A stretch of 50,398 bases of DNA from a bacterium (GTDB lineage Bacteria; Orphanbacterota; Orphanbacteria; Orphanbacterales; Orphanbacteraceae), in assembly GCA_025782575.1 (NCBI GenBank), contig JALGYY010000040.1, positions 1 through 50,398 of the forward strand, written 5' to 3'. A program made the position numbers and the translations under genes. The notes under the pieces are model-generated. The model did not search any database and was not told the DNA's origin. It was given only the letters and a program-made list of their open reading frames with translations. Position 1 is the stretch's first letter. The number at the start of each line of letters is the position of its first letter. This document shows positions 18,594 through 26,913 of this stretch, piece by piece.

Positions 18594-18989
18594 ATGATCG
18601 GATCAGCACGTTACTGGAGAGAGATCCCGCAGCGCTACCGCTATGAAGCCGGAAAATGCACGGGATGTGACAAAATATTCTTCCCCCCCAGGAATGTATG
18701 CAGCAAGTGCAGGGGGCAGGAGTTCGAAACCGTCACGCTTGCAAAGAACGGGGAAGTTGAGGCATTTACCATAATACGAGTGGCGCCGTCCGGTTTTCAG
18801 GATGAGTCGCCGTATGCCGTCGGTGTGATCCGCCTCGAGGATGGCGTCAAAGTGACCGCCCAGATTACGGACTGCGACCTGGAAAAGCTCGCGATTGGCG
18901 ATCAGGTGAGCCGGGAGTTCAGGTTGGTGCAGCAGGATGGGGAGTCGGGGATTTTGTGTTACGGGTATAAGTTTGTGCCTAGGGGGTAG
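18594..18989 (+). CDS. DUF35 Zn-ribbon/OB-fold acyl-CoA-binding scaffold protein
   Basis: The 131-residue protein has an N-terminal zinc ribbon (Cys22, Cys25, Cys36, Cys39: CTGC and CSKC) after the helix YWREIPQRYRYEAGKC, followed by an OB fold (FTIIRVAPSGFQDESPYAVGVIRLEDGVKVTAQI). In archaea DUF35 proteins bridge thiolase and HMG-CoA synthase and form a common CoA-binding tunnel. It is the last gene of the operon, 11 bases after the thiolase. Its presence strongly supports the archaeal-type complex in this bacterium. Confidence 0.92.
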   Translation: MIGSARYWREIPQRYRYEAGKCTGCDKIFFPPRNVCSKCRGQEFETVTLAKNGEVEAFTIIRVAPSGFQDESPYAVGVIRLEDGVKVTAQITDCDLEKLAIGDQVSREFRLVQQDGESGILCYGYKFVPRG

Positions 18990-19130
18990 GGGGGGGGAGA
19001 GGAGAGAACGCTTTGTCGTTTGCGGCGCCTCCTGATCATCAATTCGCCGAAGCATGTGCCCTTCATTGAAACGGATGTACATTGACGGCGTCCAGTTTGT
19101 TAACCGCTGGGGCAAGAGTTTGAGTCATAC
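18990..19130. other. intergenic, no gene recognised
   Basis: G-rich run directly after the DUF35 stop, then sequence without a recognisable gene or hairpin terminator. Confidence 0.4.
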
Positions 19131-19379
19131 CCGGGGAGGCTGGGAGAGAGACCCGTTGGAGCCCGTTGGGCGATGGCGGGTTTTTCTTTGGGTGTGGCCG
19201 GAATGCGGGGCACACGCGGCAATTGCCCAAGAGGCCGGTATGGCGAGTTCCTAGCTCGGACGGATCGGCCGGCACAACTCTCGGGTCTCGGCGGAGAGAG
19301 ACCACGGCCTAAGCCGGATGCGCTAGTCGCGCACGTCCGGATTTGTGTGGGCCGGGGGTGACCCCCCAGTTTACCCAAT
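19131..19379 (+). mobile_element. probable 3' remnant of a group II intron (domains V-VI)
   Basis: Bases 19311-19343 have the domain V layout: AAGCCGGA, a stem TGCGC/GCGCA with a five-base loop TAGTC, the two-base CG bulge and the closing strand TCCGG, with the catalytic AGC triad in place. Directly after it comes a domain VI-like hairpin (GGGGG TGA CCCCC, an unpaired A in AGTTTA, and TGGG/CCCA) that ends CCCAAT near 19379, compatible with the usual AY 3' end. No reverse-transcriptase/maturase frame is present upstream, so this would be a degenerate ORF-less remnant. The upstream limit is a guess. Domain V loop size differs from the standard tetraloop. Confidence 0.45.
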
Positions 19380-19827
19380 GGAATTAGAAACGAGTCTTGG
19401 CGCAATCGCAACTACTACAGAGCGGGCTTGCTATCAGGATCCAATTCGCAAGACACCGACCGGCTCCTTCCAGCCGATGGCCGTTCGGGATGTGTTAAGT
19501 TTTCGCTAAATCTCGTCCCATAAGCTTCCCAAGCGTACACCGTAACGTGATGACCATAAAGATTTAGGCACATGTCCTCAATCAGGGTGGCGAATTGTGT
19601 AAAGCTCCGAGGGTATGGCCATAGGATAGGAAGCGACGGTCGCAGATGGGTCGCGTTTGGAGCTAGATTACAGGGGGGGATCATGTACCATCATTAGTAG
19701 GAATTATTAAACTGAAAAGCGCACCCGAAGCGGCGGTGAGTATATTTGATGTGGATATATAGGTAATCTTTCATCATATCACGCTGAAGCGAGACAAGGT
19801 ATTTGTAGTTATGCCGGAGGAGAGGAC
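19380..19827. other. intergenic, start of lower-GC region
   Basis: No convincing gene. Base composition becomes clearly more AT-rich from about 19680 and remains so through the accessory island, so the left border of the transferred DNA probably lies here. GGAGGAGAGG at about 19817 is the ribosome site of the next gene. Confidence 0.4.
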
Positions 19828-20259
19828 ATGACTGATGCCCAACTTAAACACCTCGAATTCATCCAGAATGTAATTACACGGATGAATACGAATTCATTTC
19901 AGATCAAGAGTTGGACGGTGACTTTAGTTTCAGCACTTCTGGCAATATTCGCATCGACCAAGAATGATTTCTTCGTCCTCACAGCATTGTTCCCTACCAC
20001 CGTCTTGTGGTTTCTTGACGCATACTACTTGATGCAGGAACGCAAGTTCCGTGGCCTCTACGATGATGTCGCCGGGATTACAGAACAACCCAAACCGGTC
20101 AAACTGCTCGCGATGCGTCCTGATTTGTATGATAGAGGAAAGTATTCCTACTGGAGCAGTTTTACTTCTGTCACCATCAGGAGCCTATATTTCTCCATCT
20201 ATGTCGGCTTGGTGGGCTTGTTTGTCTGTCTGCGGTTTTGCATGACGATAGGAAAATAG
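19828..20259 (+). CDS. small three-helix membrane protein beside a ThsB-like TIR gene
   Basis: The 143-residue protein begins with an amphipathic segment (HLEFIQNVITRMNTNSFQIKSW) followed by hydrophobic helices at about residues 33-47 (VTLVSALLAIFAST), 50-70 (FFVLTALFPTTVLWFLDAYYLM) and 115-138 (IRSLYFSIYVGLVGLFVCLRF). The central LMQERKFRGLYDD loop is charged. Proteins of this pattern (NSF..K.WTVTL) are repeatedly found next to TIR-like genes; here the TIR gene starts three bases after its stop. I infer a membrane effector or partner of the downstream TIR protein. No enzymatic motif is visible. Confidence 0.75.
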   Translation: MTDAQLKHLEFIQNVITRMNTNSFQIKSWTVTLVSALLAIFASTKNDFFVLTALFPTTVLWFLDAYYLMQERKFRGLYDDVAGITEQPKPVKLLAMRPDLYDRGKYSYWSSFTSVTIRSLYFSIYVGLVGLFVCLRFCMTIGK

Positions 20260-20262
20260 GTA

Positions 20263-20703
20263 ATGGCTAGAAAAGTATTCTTCAGCTTCAAGTATAGGGA
20301 CGTTTCCAGAGCGATGGTTGTCCGAAAAAGTTGGGTCACACAAGGCAAGGAAACGGCTGGCTTCATTGATGCCGCTGGCTTTGAGAAGGTGAAACGACAG
20401 GGCGACAAGGCAATAAAGAACTGGATCGACAACCAGCTCAACGGAACATCAGTGACTGTGGTGCTGGTCGGGGAAGAAACATGTTCCAGCCGTTGGGTGA
20501 AATATGAGATCGAGAAGAGTATCGAAATTGGAAACGGGTTACTCGGTATCGATGTGAGCAAGATCAAGGATCTCCACGGAAACACCTCAAAGAGGTGTGG
20601 CGAGATCCCCAAGGCGTATAGTTTCTATCTGTGGAATAAGCACGATGGATACAACAACATGGGAGACTGGATAGAGCAAGCCGCAAAGGATGCAGGTCGT
20701 TAG
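20263..20703 (+). CDS. ThsB-like TIR domain protein (Thoeris-type)
   Basis: The 146-residue protein is a single TIR-like domain of the ThsB/DUF1863 kind: RKVFFSFKYRDVSRAMVVR, the conserved TQGKETAGFIDAAGFEKV, IDNQLNGTSVTVVLVGEETCSSRWVKYEIEKSIEIGNGLLGI and the family ending DGYNNMGDWIEQAAKDAGR. In Thoeris defence, ThsB senses phage infection and makes an NAD-derived cyclic signal that activates an effector. The usual ThsA (SIR2-SLOG or macro-TM) is absent; the upstream membrane protein takes its place. The Glu in VKYEIEKS sits at the catalytic position of TIR NADases. Starts three bases after the upstream gene. Confidence 0.85.
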   Translation: MARKVFFSFKYRDVSRAMVVRKSWVTQGKETAGFIDAAGFEKVKRQGDKAIKNWIDNQLNGTSVTVVLVGEETCSSRWVKYEIEKSIEIGNGLLGIDVSKIKDLHGNTSKRCGEIPKAYSFYLWNKHDGYNNMGDWIEQAAKDAGR

Positions 20704-20833
20704 ATAAGGATCGCATAACGATGCCACACATACGGACGAGAATTCGGCTACCATCCAGTCTCGCCTGTGAAGGCCATGTTAGCCAGAGTTGGAAAGAGAA
20801 TGACACGTTTTCAGCAACGAGGGCAGTTCAACC

Positions 20834-22978
20834 ATGAGTGATTCAACGACCTCTAATGGTTTTTGGCAACTCATCAAACCCTTTACTAAATTGCTCTTTG
20901 CGCAGATTGACAGCCCCTTTGATCTTCCGGCGAGCGATACGGATCGCTTCCTTGATCTTTATATTAGTGCCCCGAATACGAAGGGCCCCGACCCACCCGA
21001 GGTAGGGTTGCTCCACTATCTCAAGGAAAATCCGAGACCCAGCGTCCTGCTGTTAACTGGGCCCGCAGGTTCAGGAAAGACGACTCTTATCAACTTCGTC
21101 TTGCGAAAGGAACGAACCAGTCTAGCTCCTTCTTTTCCGGTCTACGTTGATATGCGCCGTTCACCGGCTTACCAATCGGCTAGTCAAGATGACCTCGGAA
21201 TTCACCAAGCCATCTCCGAGGCACTGGCCACAATCGTCGGAAAAAAGCGGATTGACGAGATAGTAACAATACTCGCCGATAGAGCCGTTCCCCCCTTCGA
21301 TCTTTTGGAACTCTCTCGGCGTATCCATCCGCTGGAAAGGACAGAGCTTGTTGATAAAATCACAGAGATCGCTGCCCAATCACTCCCCCAATGGAATGAA
21401 GCCCTGCTTAAGTATCTAAGCGAATACGACTATCGCGGTGGGGTGTTCTTGATTATCGATAACATGGACCATCACGCACCTGGAAAACAAGCTGACGCAA
21501 TCGCACTTGCTTACTCTCTTGCACAGAGAACGAGGTGCAAAGTCGTGCTCCCGGTACGGCCCGAGACAATGGCACGGCCTAAGAGCGTCTTGTCGGCGCG
21601 TGCGTTCGTCGGCTACACGCTATCGGTGAACACCCCGCCTCTTCGGGAAGTTCTTCGGGCGCGAACGAAACAATTCGTTCGAGGTGCCCCCGCCACAAAA
21701 TGTGTATCCATCAATAACCGCCAAATTGCTGTAAGTGGGGATAGTGTGGCTCACTTGATTGACCTCGCAGTGGATCAGATTCACGCAAGTAAAGCAGCCG
21801 TTATCATCGGAGATTTAGCGAATCATAGCATGCGGCAATCTCTCTTGTTGGCACAGAATATTCTTGCATCTTTCGAGTTTGATTGGCAGCAGATGCTTGA
21901 GGCTGGACTAGACCCATCTGCTACGCTGAGTCAGGCAAGTGCGGACGAACTTCTCGGCTCACTCCTTAAATCAGACGATCTCGCTACTACATTGCCAGAG
22001 AAGCCATTCTTCGATGTGTTCGCACATACTGAAACAAGAACAACATACTTACGGTTAGAGATTCTCGAGTTTGGGGCTCAAGCAAAGAGCTTCCGACGGC
22101 AACAGCTCGCCGCTTACCTAGCGTCTCTAGGCTACAATCCGTCAGACACAGCGGAAATCGACGACTTCCTTGAAGCCGGGCTGCTCAGTGCTCTAACGGA
22201 CGATAGGTTGTGGTTCACTCCGAAAGGACGTGTACATAGAGATTACCTCGTATTCCAACCGTTCTACGTTAACGCGATGCTGCGGCGCTCCGCGAATTTT
22301 AATTGGAAGCGTGCGAAGAGTGAGCGCGGCGTTAACATTCAAACCGAGAGCGCCGAAGACCATGTCACGAAGAATCCCGCAAAGTTCTTGCTGAAGCAAG
22401 TGAGTCGAGTGGGGCCAAGCGTGTCAATGTCGCTCCAGGCCCGAGAGCTTCTGGACCGAATGCGAATGGCTTTCGAATCCGGCGAAGAACCACACTATTC
22501 GCCTGTTCAAGGTGTCCCGAGAAAGCCAGAGGAATCTCGACAGGAAAATATATGTGCCGAATATCACGTGGCTCTGTCCTTCGCCGGGGAAGATCGCGAG
22601 CACGCTTCCGCGCTTGCACAACTGCTTCGTGATTCAGGCTTTAGCGTCTTTTTTGATGAGTACGAGAAATCCTCTCTGTGGGGAAAAGATCTGTATACAC
22701 GGCTTACCGAGGTTTATCGTGATAAGTCTCGGTTCTGTGTCATGTTTATCAGTAAGCACTATGCGGGCAAGGTGTGGACAAACCATGAGCGGCGCATCGC
22801 TCAGGCACGCGCGTTCGAAGATAACGAAGAATACATTCTTCCGTTGCGGTTAGATGATACCGAGGTTCCTGGAGTCTTGAACACGATCGGGTATCTCGAC
22901 TTGAGGGAACATGACATCCAATTTGTGTTCGATGTCCTTCGTGAGAAGCTTCTGAATAGTACAGAAAGTGGGGGATGA
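20834..22978 (+). CDS. P-loop NTPase with C-terminal TIR domain, predicted anti-phage protein
   Basis: The 714-residue protein has Walker A GPAGSGKTT (76-84) and Walker B VFLIIDN (about 204-210, Asp209), a helical and winged-helix-like middle region (EILEFGAQAKSFRRQQLAAYLASLGYNPSD ... DDFLEAGLLSALTDDRLWFTPKGRVHRDYLVFQPFYVNAML), and a TIR domain at about 575-714 (HVALSFAGEDREHASALA, FFDEYEKSSLWGKDL, with the probable catalytic Glu652 in WTNHERRIAQ). This plan, NTPase sensor plus NADase-type TIR, is that of STAND/Avs-like and related abortive-infection proteins. The trigger cannot be told from sequence. It lies 130 bases after the ThsB-like gene in the same direction. Confidence 0.85.
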   Translation: MSDSTTSNGFWQLIKPFTKLLFAQIDSPFDLPASDTDRFLDLYISAPNTKGPDPPEVGLLHYLKENPRPSVLLLTGPAGSGKTTLINFVLRKERTSLAPSFPVYVDMRRSPAYQSASQDDLGIHQAISEALATIVGKKRIDEIVTILADRAVPPFDLLELSRRIHPLERTELVDKITEIAAQSLPQWNEALLKYLSEYDYRGGVFLIIDNMDHHAPGKQADAIALAYSLAQRTRCKVVLPVRPETMARPKSVLSARAFVGYTLSVNTPPLREVLRARTKQFVRGAPATKCVSINNRQIAVSGDSVAHLIDLAVDQIHASKAAVIIGDLANHSMRQSLLLAQNILASFEFDWQQMLEAGLDPSATLSQASADELLGSLLKSDDLATTLPEKPFFDVFAHTETRTTYLRLEILEFGAQAKSFRRQQLAAYLASLGYNPSDTAEIDDFLEAGLLSALTDDRLWFTPKGRVHRDYLVFQPFYVNAMLRRSANFNWKRAKSERGVNIQTESAEDHVTKNPAKFLLKQVSRVGPSVSMSLQARELLDRMRMAFESGEEPHYSPVQGVPRKPEESRQENICAEYHVALSFAGEDREHASALAQLLRDSGFSVFFDEYEKSSLWGKDLYTRLTEVYRDKSRFCVMFISKHYAGKVWTNHERRIAQARAFEDNEEYILPLRLDDTEVPGVLNTIGYLDLREHDIQFVFDVLREKLLNSTESGG

Positions 22979-23000
22979 AAATTCCCTGGCTAACAATCGC

Positions 23001-23040
23001 TGTAGCGGTTCAGTGAACATGAGGCAGAGTCAAGAGATGA
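23001..23040 (+). repeat. dispersed 40-bp repeat, copy 1
   Basis: TGTAGCGGTTCAG, then a variable stretch, then GAGGCAGAGTCAA-AGAT. Two related copies lie at 24711-24748 (reverse) and 26823-26860 (forward). All are between genes of the accessory island. Confidence 0.7.
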
Positions 23041-23050
23041 GCGCCAGAGC

Positions 23051-23141
23051 ATCCATCCTCCCGCCACGTGCGTGAGCCCTGCGCGTGCAGCCAGTGACCC
23101 ACAGTGCCATCCTCGCGCTATGTGGGGGGGGTGAGTCCTGG
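23051..23141. repeat. intergenic GC-rich repeat related to the 51-bp units
   Basis: One good unit (ATCCTCCCGCCACGTGCGTG at 23054 onward) and one degenerate unit (from about 23109) of the repeat found tandemly at 24351-24452. The stretch 22979-23373 holds only this and the 40-bp repeat; no gene is seen. Confidence 0.6.
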
Positions 23142-23373
23142 CCCCACGGGCTGTGCCAAGCAACTCGGCTGTGATATTATGCATCTGAACCTCCATTGTG
23201 GTTGTCGTGAGATGTAGCGGAAGGCTGCACGCGGAGTCATTCCCATGCTAGGGATTGCATCCGGACTCACGCACACGAGCACCCAATGGCAGAGGCGATG
23301 TAAGAGGTAATTGTAGGCAGGGGTGGTGTGCATGAGACACGGCTCGATCATAGATGTTGGAGGGGCTTGATAA

Positions 23374-24300
23374 GTGCCTGGACGTGTCTTCATAAGTTGC
23401 GGCCAATCGACTACGGAGGAGATTGAATTAGCTTCTAGTGTCAGGGATTGGTTTATCAGCGCTGGATATACTCCTTATGTCGCGATTAAGGCTCAAAGTA
23501 TCGATGATGTCAACTCGAGTATCATTGGGGAACTCCGCCGATCGGATTATTATGTATTTATTGATTTCAAGCGAGAATCCCTAGTTGGCTCGACAGATAA
23601 TTCAGATCACAGAGGATCCCTCTTTACAAACCAAGAGTTGTCGATTGCCTATATTCTTGGTTTTCAGAACGTGATATTCCTCCAACAAAGCGGAGTTAGG
23701 CTTGAAGGACTTATTAGGTATATGGCGTCCAACGCACAACAATTCGAGCACGTGCATGAAATCCTGCCTCATGTCCAACGTCAAGTTGCAGACCGAAGTT
23801 GGAGTGTCGATTACTCTAGGCATTTCGTTGTAAGCGGGATTCGCTGGTCCGATGGCATTATCGATTATGCGAGCGGGCAAATTGTTGGACGTTTCCTTTA
23901 CCTTGGAATCGAAAATCGACGCCCCGATGTTGGTGCTTTCAACACCACCGCTCGACTAAGTCAAATACAACAAGAGGGCCAAGATCTGGTGGAATCTTCT
24001 AATCGAAGCCCACTGAAAGCGACTGGAATTGTTCGTGGTTACTCCCAGACTATCTGGCCGGATAGTGAAGAGGAATTTGACTTGCTTGCGGTAGGGAACA
24101 GTTGCGGAAATGAGGTGTTTCTAAATACCGCAATGGATGTTCCCCCGGTGCCTGTAATTCGCGAAGCTGGGCATCATCGTCTTCACTATGAGGTCTTTGC
24201 TGAAGGATTTGAGGTAGTGCGGGTTGAGGTACTTCTTGTTCTAGCTGGGAATCCTATGACGGCTACGGCTGAGATTTCCGCCCCCGTCGAAAGGCTGTAG
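23374..24300 (+). CDS. TIR-like N-terminal domain protein with beta-rich C-terminus
   Basis: The GTG start has GGAGGGG upstream. Residues 1-160 of 308 form a TIR/SEFIR-like fold: VFISCGQSTTEEIELASSVRDWF, YTPYVAIKAQSIDDVNSSIIGELRRSDYYVFIDFKRE, then RGSLFTNQELSIAYILGFQNVIFL with a conserved QELAxA. The following part (about 190-308) is beta-rich (IVRGYSQTIWPDSEEEFDLLAVGNSC ... VFAEGFEVVRVEVLLVLAG), like an Ig-type domain. The Glu of NQELSIA is at the position of the TIR catalytic Glu, but activity cannot be judged. It is a third TIR-type gene within 4 kb. Flanked on both sides by the intergenic repeats. Confidence 0.7.
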   Translation: MPGRVFISCGQSTTEEIELASSVRDWFISAGYTPYVAIKAQSIDDVNSSIIGELRRSDYYVFIDFKRESLVGSTDNSDHRGSLFTNQELSIAYILGFQNVIFLQQSGVRLEGLIRYMASNAQQFEHVHEILPHVQRQVADRSWSVDYSRHFVVSGIRWSDGIIDYASGQIVGRFLYLGIENRRPDVGAFNTTARLSQIQQEGQDLVESSNRSPLKATGIVRGYSQTIWPDSEEEFDLLAVGNSCGNEVFLNTAMDVPPVPVIREAGHHRLHYEVFAEGFEVVRVEVLLVLAGNPMTATAEISAPVERL

Positions 24301-24350
24301 ATACCTGTCCCTCAAAAAAACTAAATCTGCACGAGATGAGCGTAGCCCCG

Positions 24351-24452
24351 ATCCTCCCGCCACGTGCGTGAGTCCTGTGCACGCGGCCAGGTGACCCACG
24401 CATCCTCCCGCCACGTGCGTGAGTCCTGCGCGCGCGGCCAGGTGACCCCTGG
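24351..24452. repeat. two tandem 51-bp GC-rich repeats
   Basis: Units 24351-24401 and 24402-24452 are nearly identical (ATCCTCCCGCCACGTGCGTG, then AGTCCTG and CGCGGCCAGGTGACCC). Fifty-one bases is 17 codons, so open frames run through on the minus strand, but they look like repeat shadows. Related units lie at 23054-23141. Confidence 0.8.
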
Positions 24453-24710
24453 TGCCAGCCACATGCCTCGGGTCTCTGGATTGTGACCGATAATCTGTAA
24501 CATCTATGATAACAACGCAGACGGAATTATTTGGAGGGGCAGGCCGAGGTGTCGCTCTTCCCATTACTTGAGTAAACGATAGTATAGTATGGTGCTCAAG
24601 CAAATAGGCTACAGGCTTGGCGCGTGTGAGGTGTCAGAGAGCGTGTGGCCGAATCAGGCGCAGATAAATACAGAAGCTCTGAGCTCGGCAACCAGGGGAT
24701 GCATTCGTAA

Positions 24711-24748
24711 CTTGCTTGACTCTGCCTCGCGTTGGCTGAACCGCTACA
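24711..24748 (-). repeat. dispersed 40-bp repeat, copy 2 (reverse)
   Basis: The reverse complement reads TGTAGCGGTTCAG ... GAGGCAGAGTCAAG, matching copies at 23001 and 26823. A short 65-codon open frame crossing it (24589-24786) is probably not a gene. The remainder of 24453-24992 shows no gene. Confidence 0.7.
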
Positions 24749-24992
24749 CAACGTCACTGGAGAACAATATCATTCGCTTTGTTTAGAAAGCGATTAACGT
24801 TGCATTGAGCACACGCTTTTGCTAGAATTTCTTCCAAACAAAACAACTGCTTTCACACCACTGAGCTGGCATCAGCACGACATCCAACCACAAAGAACTT
24901 TAGTAATCAATAGAGAATCACGCAAGGTGGTGAACCCTTCTTAGAATTTGATTCATCACCACATTTTCACCGGTACATATGGAAGGAACATC

Positions 24993-26711
24993 ATGCGAGC
25001 GCCCCTTCTTTGTCAGGTTTTGACTCTAGTCGCTTCTTGCTGTGGATCCGCCTACGCGCAGGACACGATCCAAGTGTTCCAGTACAACGGTGGGCCACAA
25101 CCCCCAGAAATAACTGTATTCAGCGACATTGATTCGACTGGTGATATTGAATTCGGAGTCCCCCTTTCAAGGCTGTTTGATGCAAATTCCCCGCTTAGGG
25201 GTTCACTCGCGGACTCACTTGAGTTTCCGGGACCGGACGACACAACAGATACAGGTATTTTAATAAAAATGGACAACTGGGGAGCCGGAACTCGAAGAGC
25301 AATTATCTGTGTGCAGGCCACTCAGACCATTGAAACTGTGACCGAAATATGCGAAACGATCACCGTAACAATAGTTCGCGGTGGAAGCTTCGAAATCTCC
25401 GATGAAGCAAAGGAAGTGCTTACCCAAGGCGGACGCTGGGCATGGTTCTACGAAGTACTTCGACTTCAAAAGCTCCTGGCAATAGAAGAAGCAATTGATC
25501 CAATGTCACGCGAGGCAGTGAGGCTGCGCCAGAGACTAGACAAAATTTCTAATAAGAACGCCGCATATAAGACACTCGTAGATGGCACTCACTATATGGT
25601 TTTGACTCGTGAGGTAGTCAAGGAAATAAAAATCGAAGAGAGAACATCAGAGACAGTAGAAGTTACCCTGTACATTGTTTGGCGAGGAGACGCTTTTGAT
25701 ACTCACGGCGTATTTGTGCCAGAAATTGAAATCTCTTTGATCCAAGAACCAGTGACGGGCACTCCTCCTCCCGCTGAGATGAATATTGATGACGATGCCT
25801 TGATTGTTGGGTTTATCGACATAGTTGAGGCGAATGTGCCAGTAACTGAGATAGCATATGATTGCGACAGTCTTCAAAATGTACCTATTCTCCAAGTAAA
25901 TCCAGACGTAGGCTTCATTCTCCAGAATAAATGCCAAGCCGAAACATTGCATGCTTCAATTGATGGTTACGCTGATGTATCGCTTCCGCCTGCGCCCGCT
26001 CCTGACGACTGGTGGGAGACCGCTTATGGCTATTTGCCTTTTGCACAGGCCGTGACGCTAAACTGGAACTCATCGGGGGAGGATGCAGGTTCCTCACTTA
26101 TCCTTACAGCCCCACCAGACGCGATTGAGGCTCTGTCGAGTATCTCTGCTGAGGGAGCGAGTGGTCAAATAGTAGTAAGTTGGCTTCTTGAGTCTTACGA
26201 TGGAATCTACGCGTTCAATGTTCTTAGGGCCGATAACGTTGAGGGACCTTATTCGAAGTTAACAGCCACCGAGATTCCGAATGACGCGCGGTATTATCCT
26301 TACCGTTTCCACTATACAGACTCGGACCTGGTGGCCGGCCTGGAGTACTACTATCAAGTTGAAGCGATTGCGAATGACGAGAGGGCTCTGTTCGGTCCGG
26401 TGACCGCGACTGCGGCTCTTCCTCGATCGACAGTCGTCCTTCACAGGAACATTCCCAACCCATTCAACCCTACATCAAAGATTCGATATGAGTTGCCCGG
26501 ATCGGGGCTTGACCGTGTCCTGCTGCAGATCCTTGATCCGGCGGGGCGACTTGTAAGGACTCTAATCGACCAACGAGAGGGCCCAGGGGGGCATACCGCA
26601 ATCTGGGATGGAACCGACTCAGATGGGAGGGATGTCGCCTCGGGGATCTATTTTTATCGCTTGAGGACCACTGATAGTAGCATCGTAAGAAAGATGGCAC
26701 TAATCCGGTGA
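24993..26711 (+). CDS. secreted protein with Fn3-like domain and FlgD-like C-terminal tail
   Basis: The ATG at 24993 is chosen over one 15 codons upstream because it follows GGAAGGA and begins a signal peptide (MRAPLLCQVLTLVASCCGSAYA). The 572-residue product has an unrecognised N-terminal part with a helical segment (about 140-185, WFYEVLRLQKLLAIEEAI), a beta-rich middle, an Fn3-like domain (about 385-480, GQIVVSWLLESYDGIYAFNVLRAD ... YYYQVEAI) and an FlgD-like tail (NIPNPFNPTSKIRYELPGSG ... GIYFYRLRT). The tail marks it as exported to the cell surface or medium like the giant Fn3 protein. Its GC content is lower than that gene's. Role unknown. Confidence 0.8.
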   Translation: MRAPLLCQVLTLVASCCGSAYAQDTIQVFQYNGGPQPPEITVFSDIDSTGDIEFGVPLSRLFDANSPLRGSLADSLEFPGPDDTTDTGILIKMDNWGAGTRRAIICVQATQTIETVTEICETITVTIVRGGSFEISDEAKEVLTQGGRWAWFYEVLRLQKLLAIEEAIDPMSREAVRLRQRLDKISNKNAAYKTLVDGTHYMVLTREVVKEIKIEERTSETVEVTLYIVWRGDAFDTHGVFVPEIEISLIQEPVTGTPPPAEMNIDDDALIVGFIDIVEANVPVTEIAYDCDSLQNVPILQVNPDVGFILQNKCQAETLHASIDGYADVSLPPAPAPDDWWETAYGYLPFAQAVTLNWNSSGEDAGSSLILTAPPDAIEALSSISAEGASGQIVVSWLLESYDGIYAFNVLRADNVEGPYSKLTATEIPNDARYYPYRFHYTDSDLVAGLEYYYQVEAIANDERALFGPVTATAALPRSTVVLHRNIPNPFNPTSKIRYELPGSGLDRVLLQILDPAGRLVRTLIDQREGPGGHTAIWDGTDSDGRDVASGIYFYRLRTTDSSIVRKMALIR

Positions 26712-26822
26712 GCGCTCAGCTAAAGGTGCTCCCTTCTTGTTGGCCGAAACGAGTAGACTGAGATGGGCGCATGAAGCTGACGTTTGCCGGTCAAGGGAAT
26801 TCCGGACTTATGCCCATTGGAG

Positions 26823-26860
26823 TGTAGCGGTTCAGAGAAGATGAGACAGAGTCAATAGAT
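26823..26860 (+). repeat. dispersed 40-bp repeat, copy 3
   Basis: TGTAGCGGTTCAG ... GAGACAGAGTCAATAGAT, matching copies at 23001 and 24711. It lies between the FlgD-tailed gene and the convergent hydrolase gene. Confidence 0.7.
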
Positions 26861-26913
26861 TGGTCTAGGCCGCGATAGCTAAGACTTGGCGGGACACCCG
26901 TTTGTCAACTTGG

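Noticed and set aside
24351-24452. CRISPR array
   Set aside because: The 51-bp units are directly adjoining without unique spacers, only two or three copies exist, and no cas genes are near.
24589-24786. 65-codon gene
   Set aside because: It runs through the reverse 40-bp repeat and has no ribosome site or family pattern.
23001-26860. Integron gene cassettes with attC sites
   Set aside because: The repeats lack the RYYYAAC and GTTRRRY core pair and the long imperfect palindrome of attC, and no integron integrase is near.
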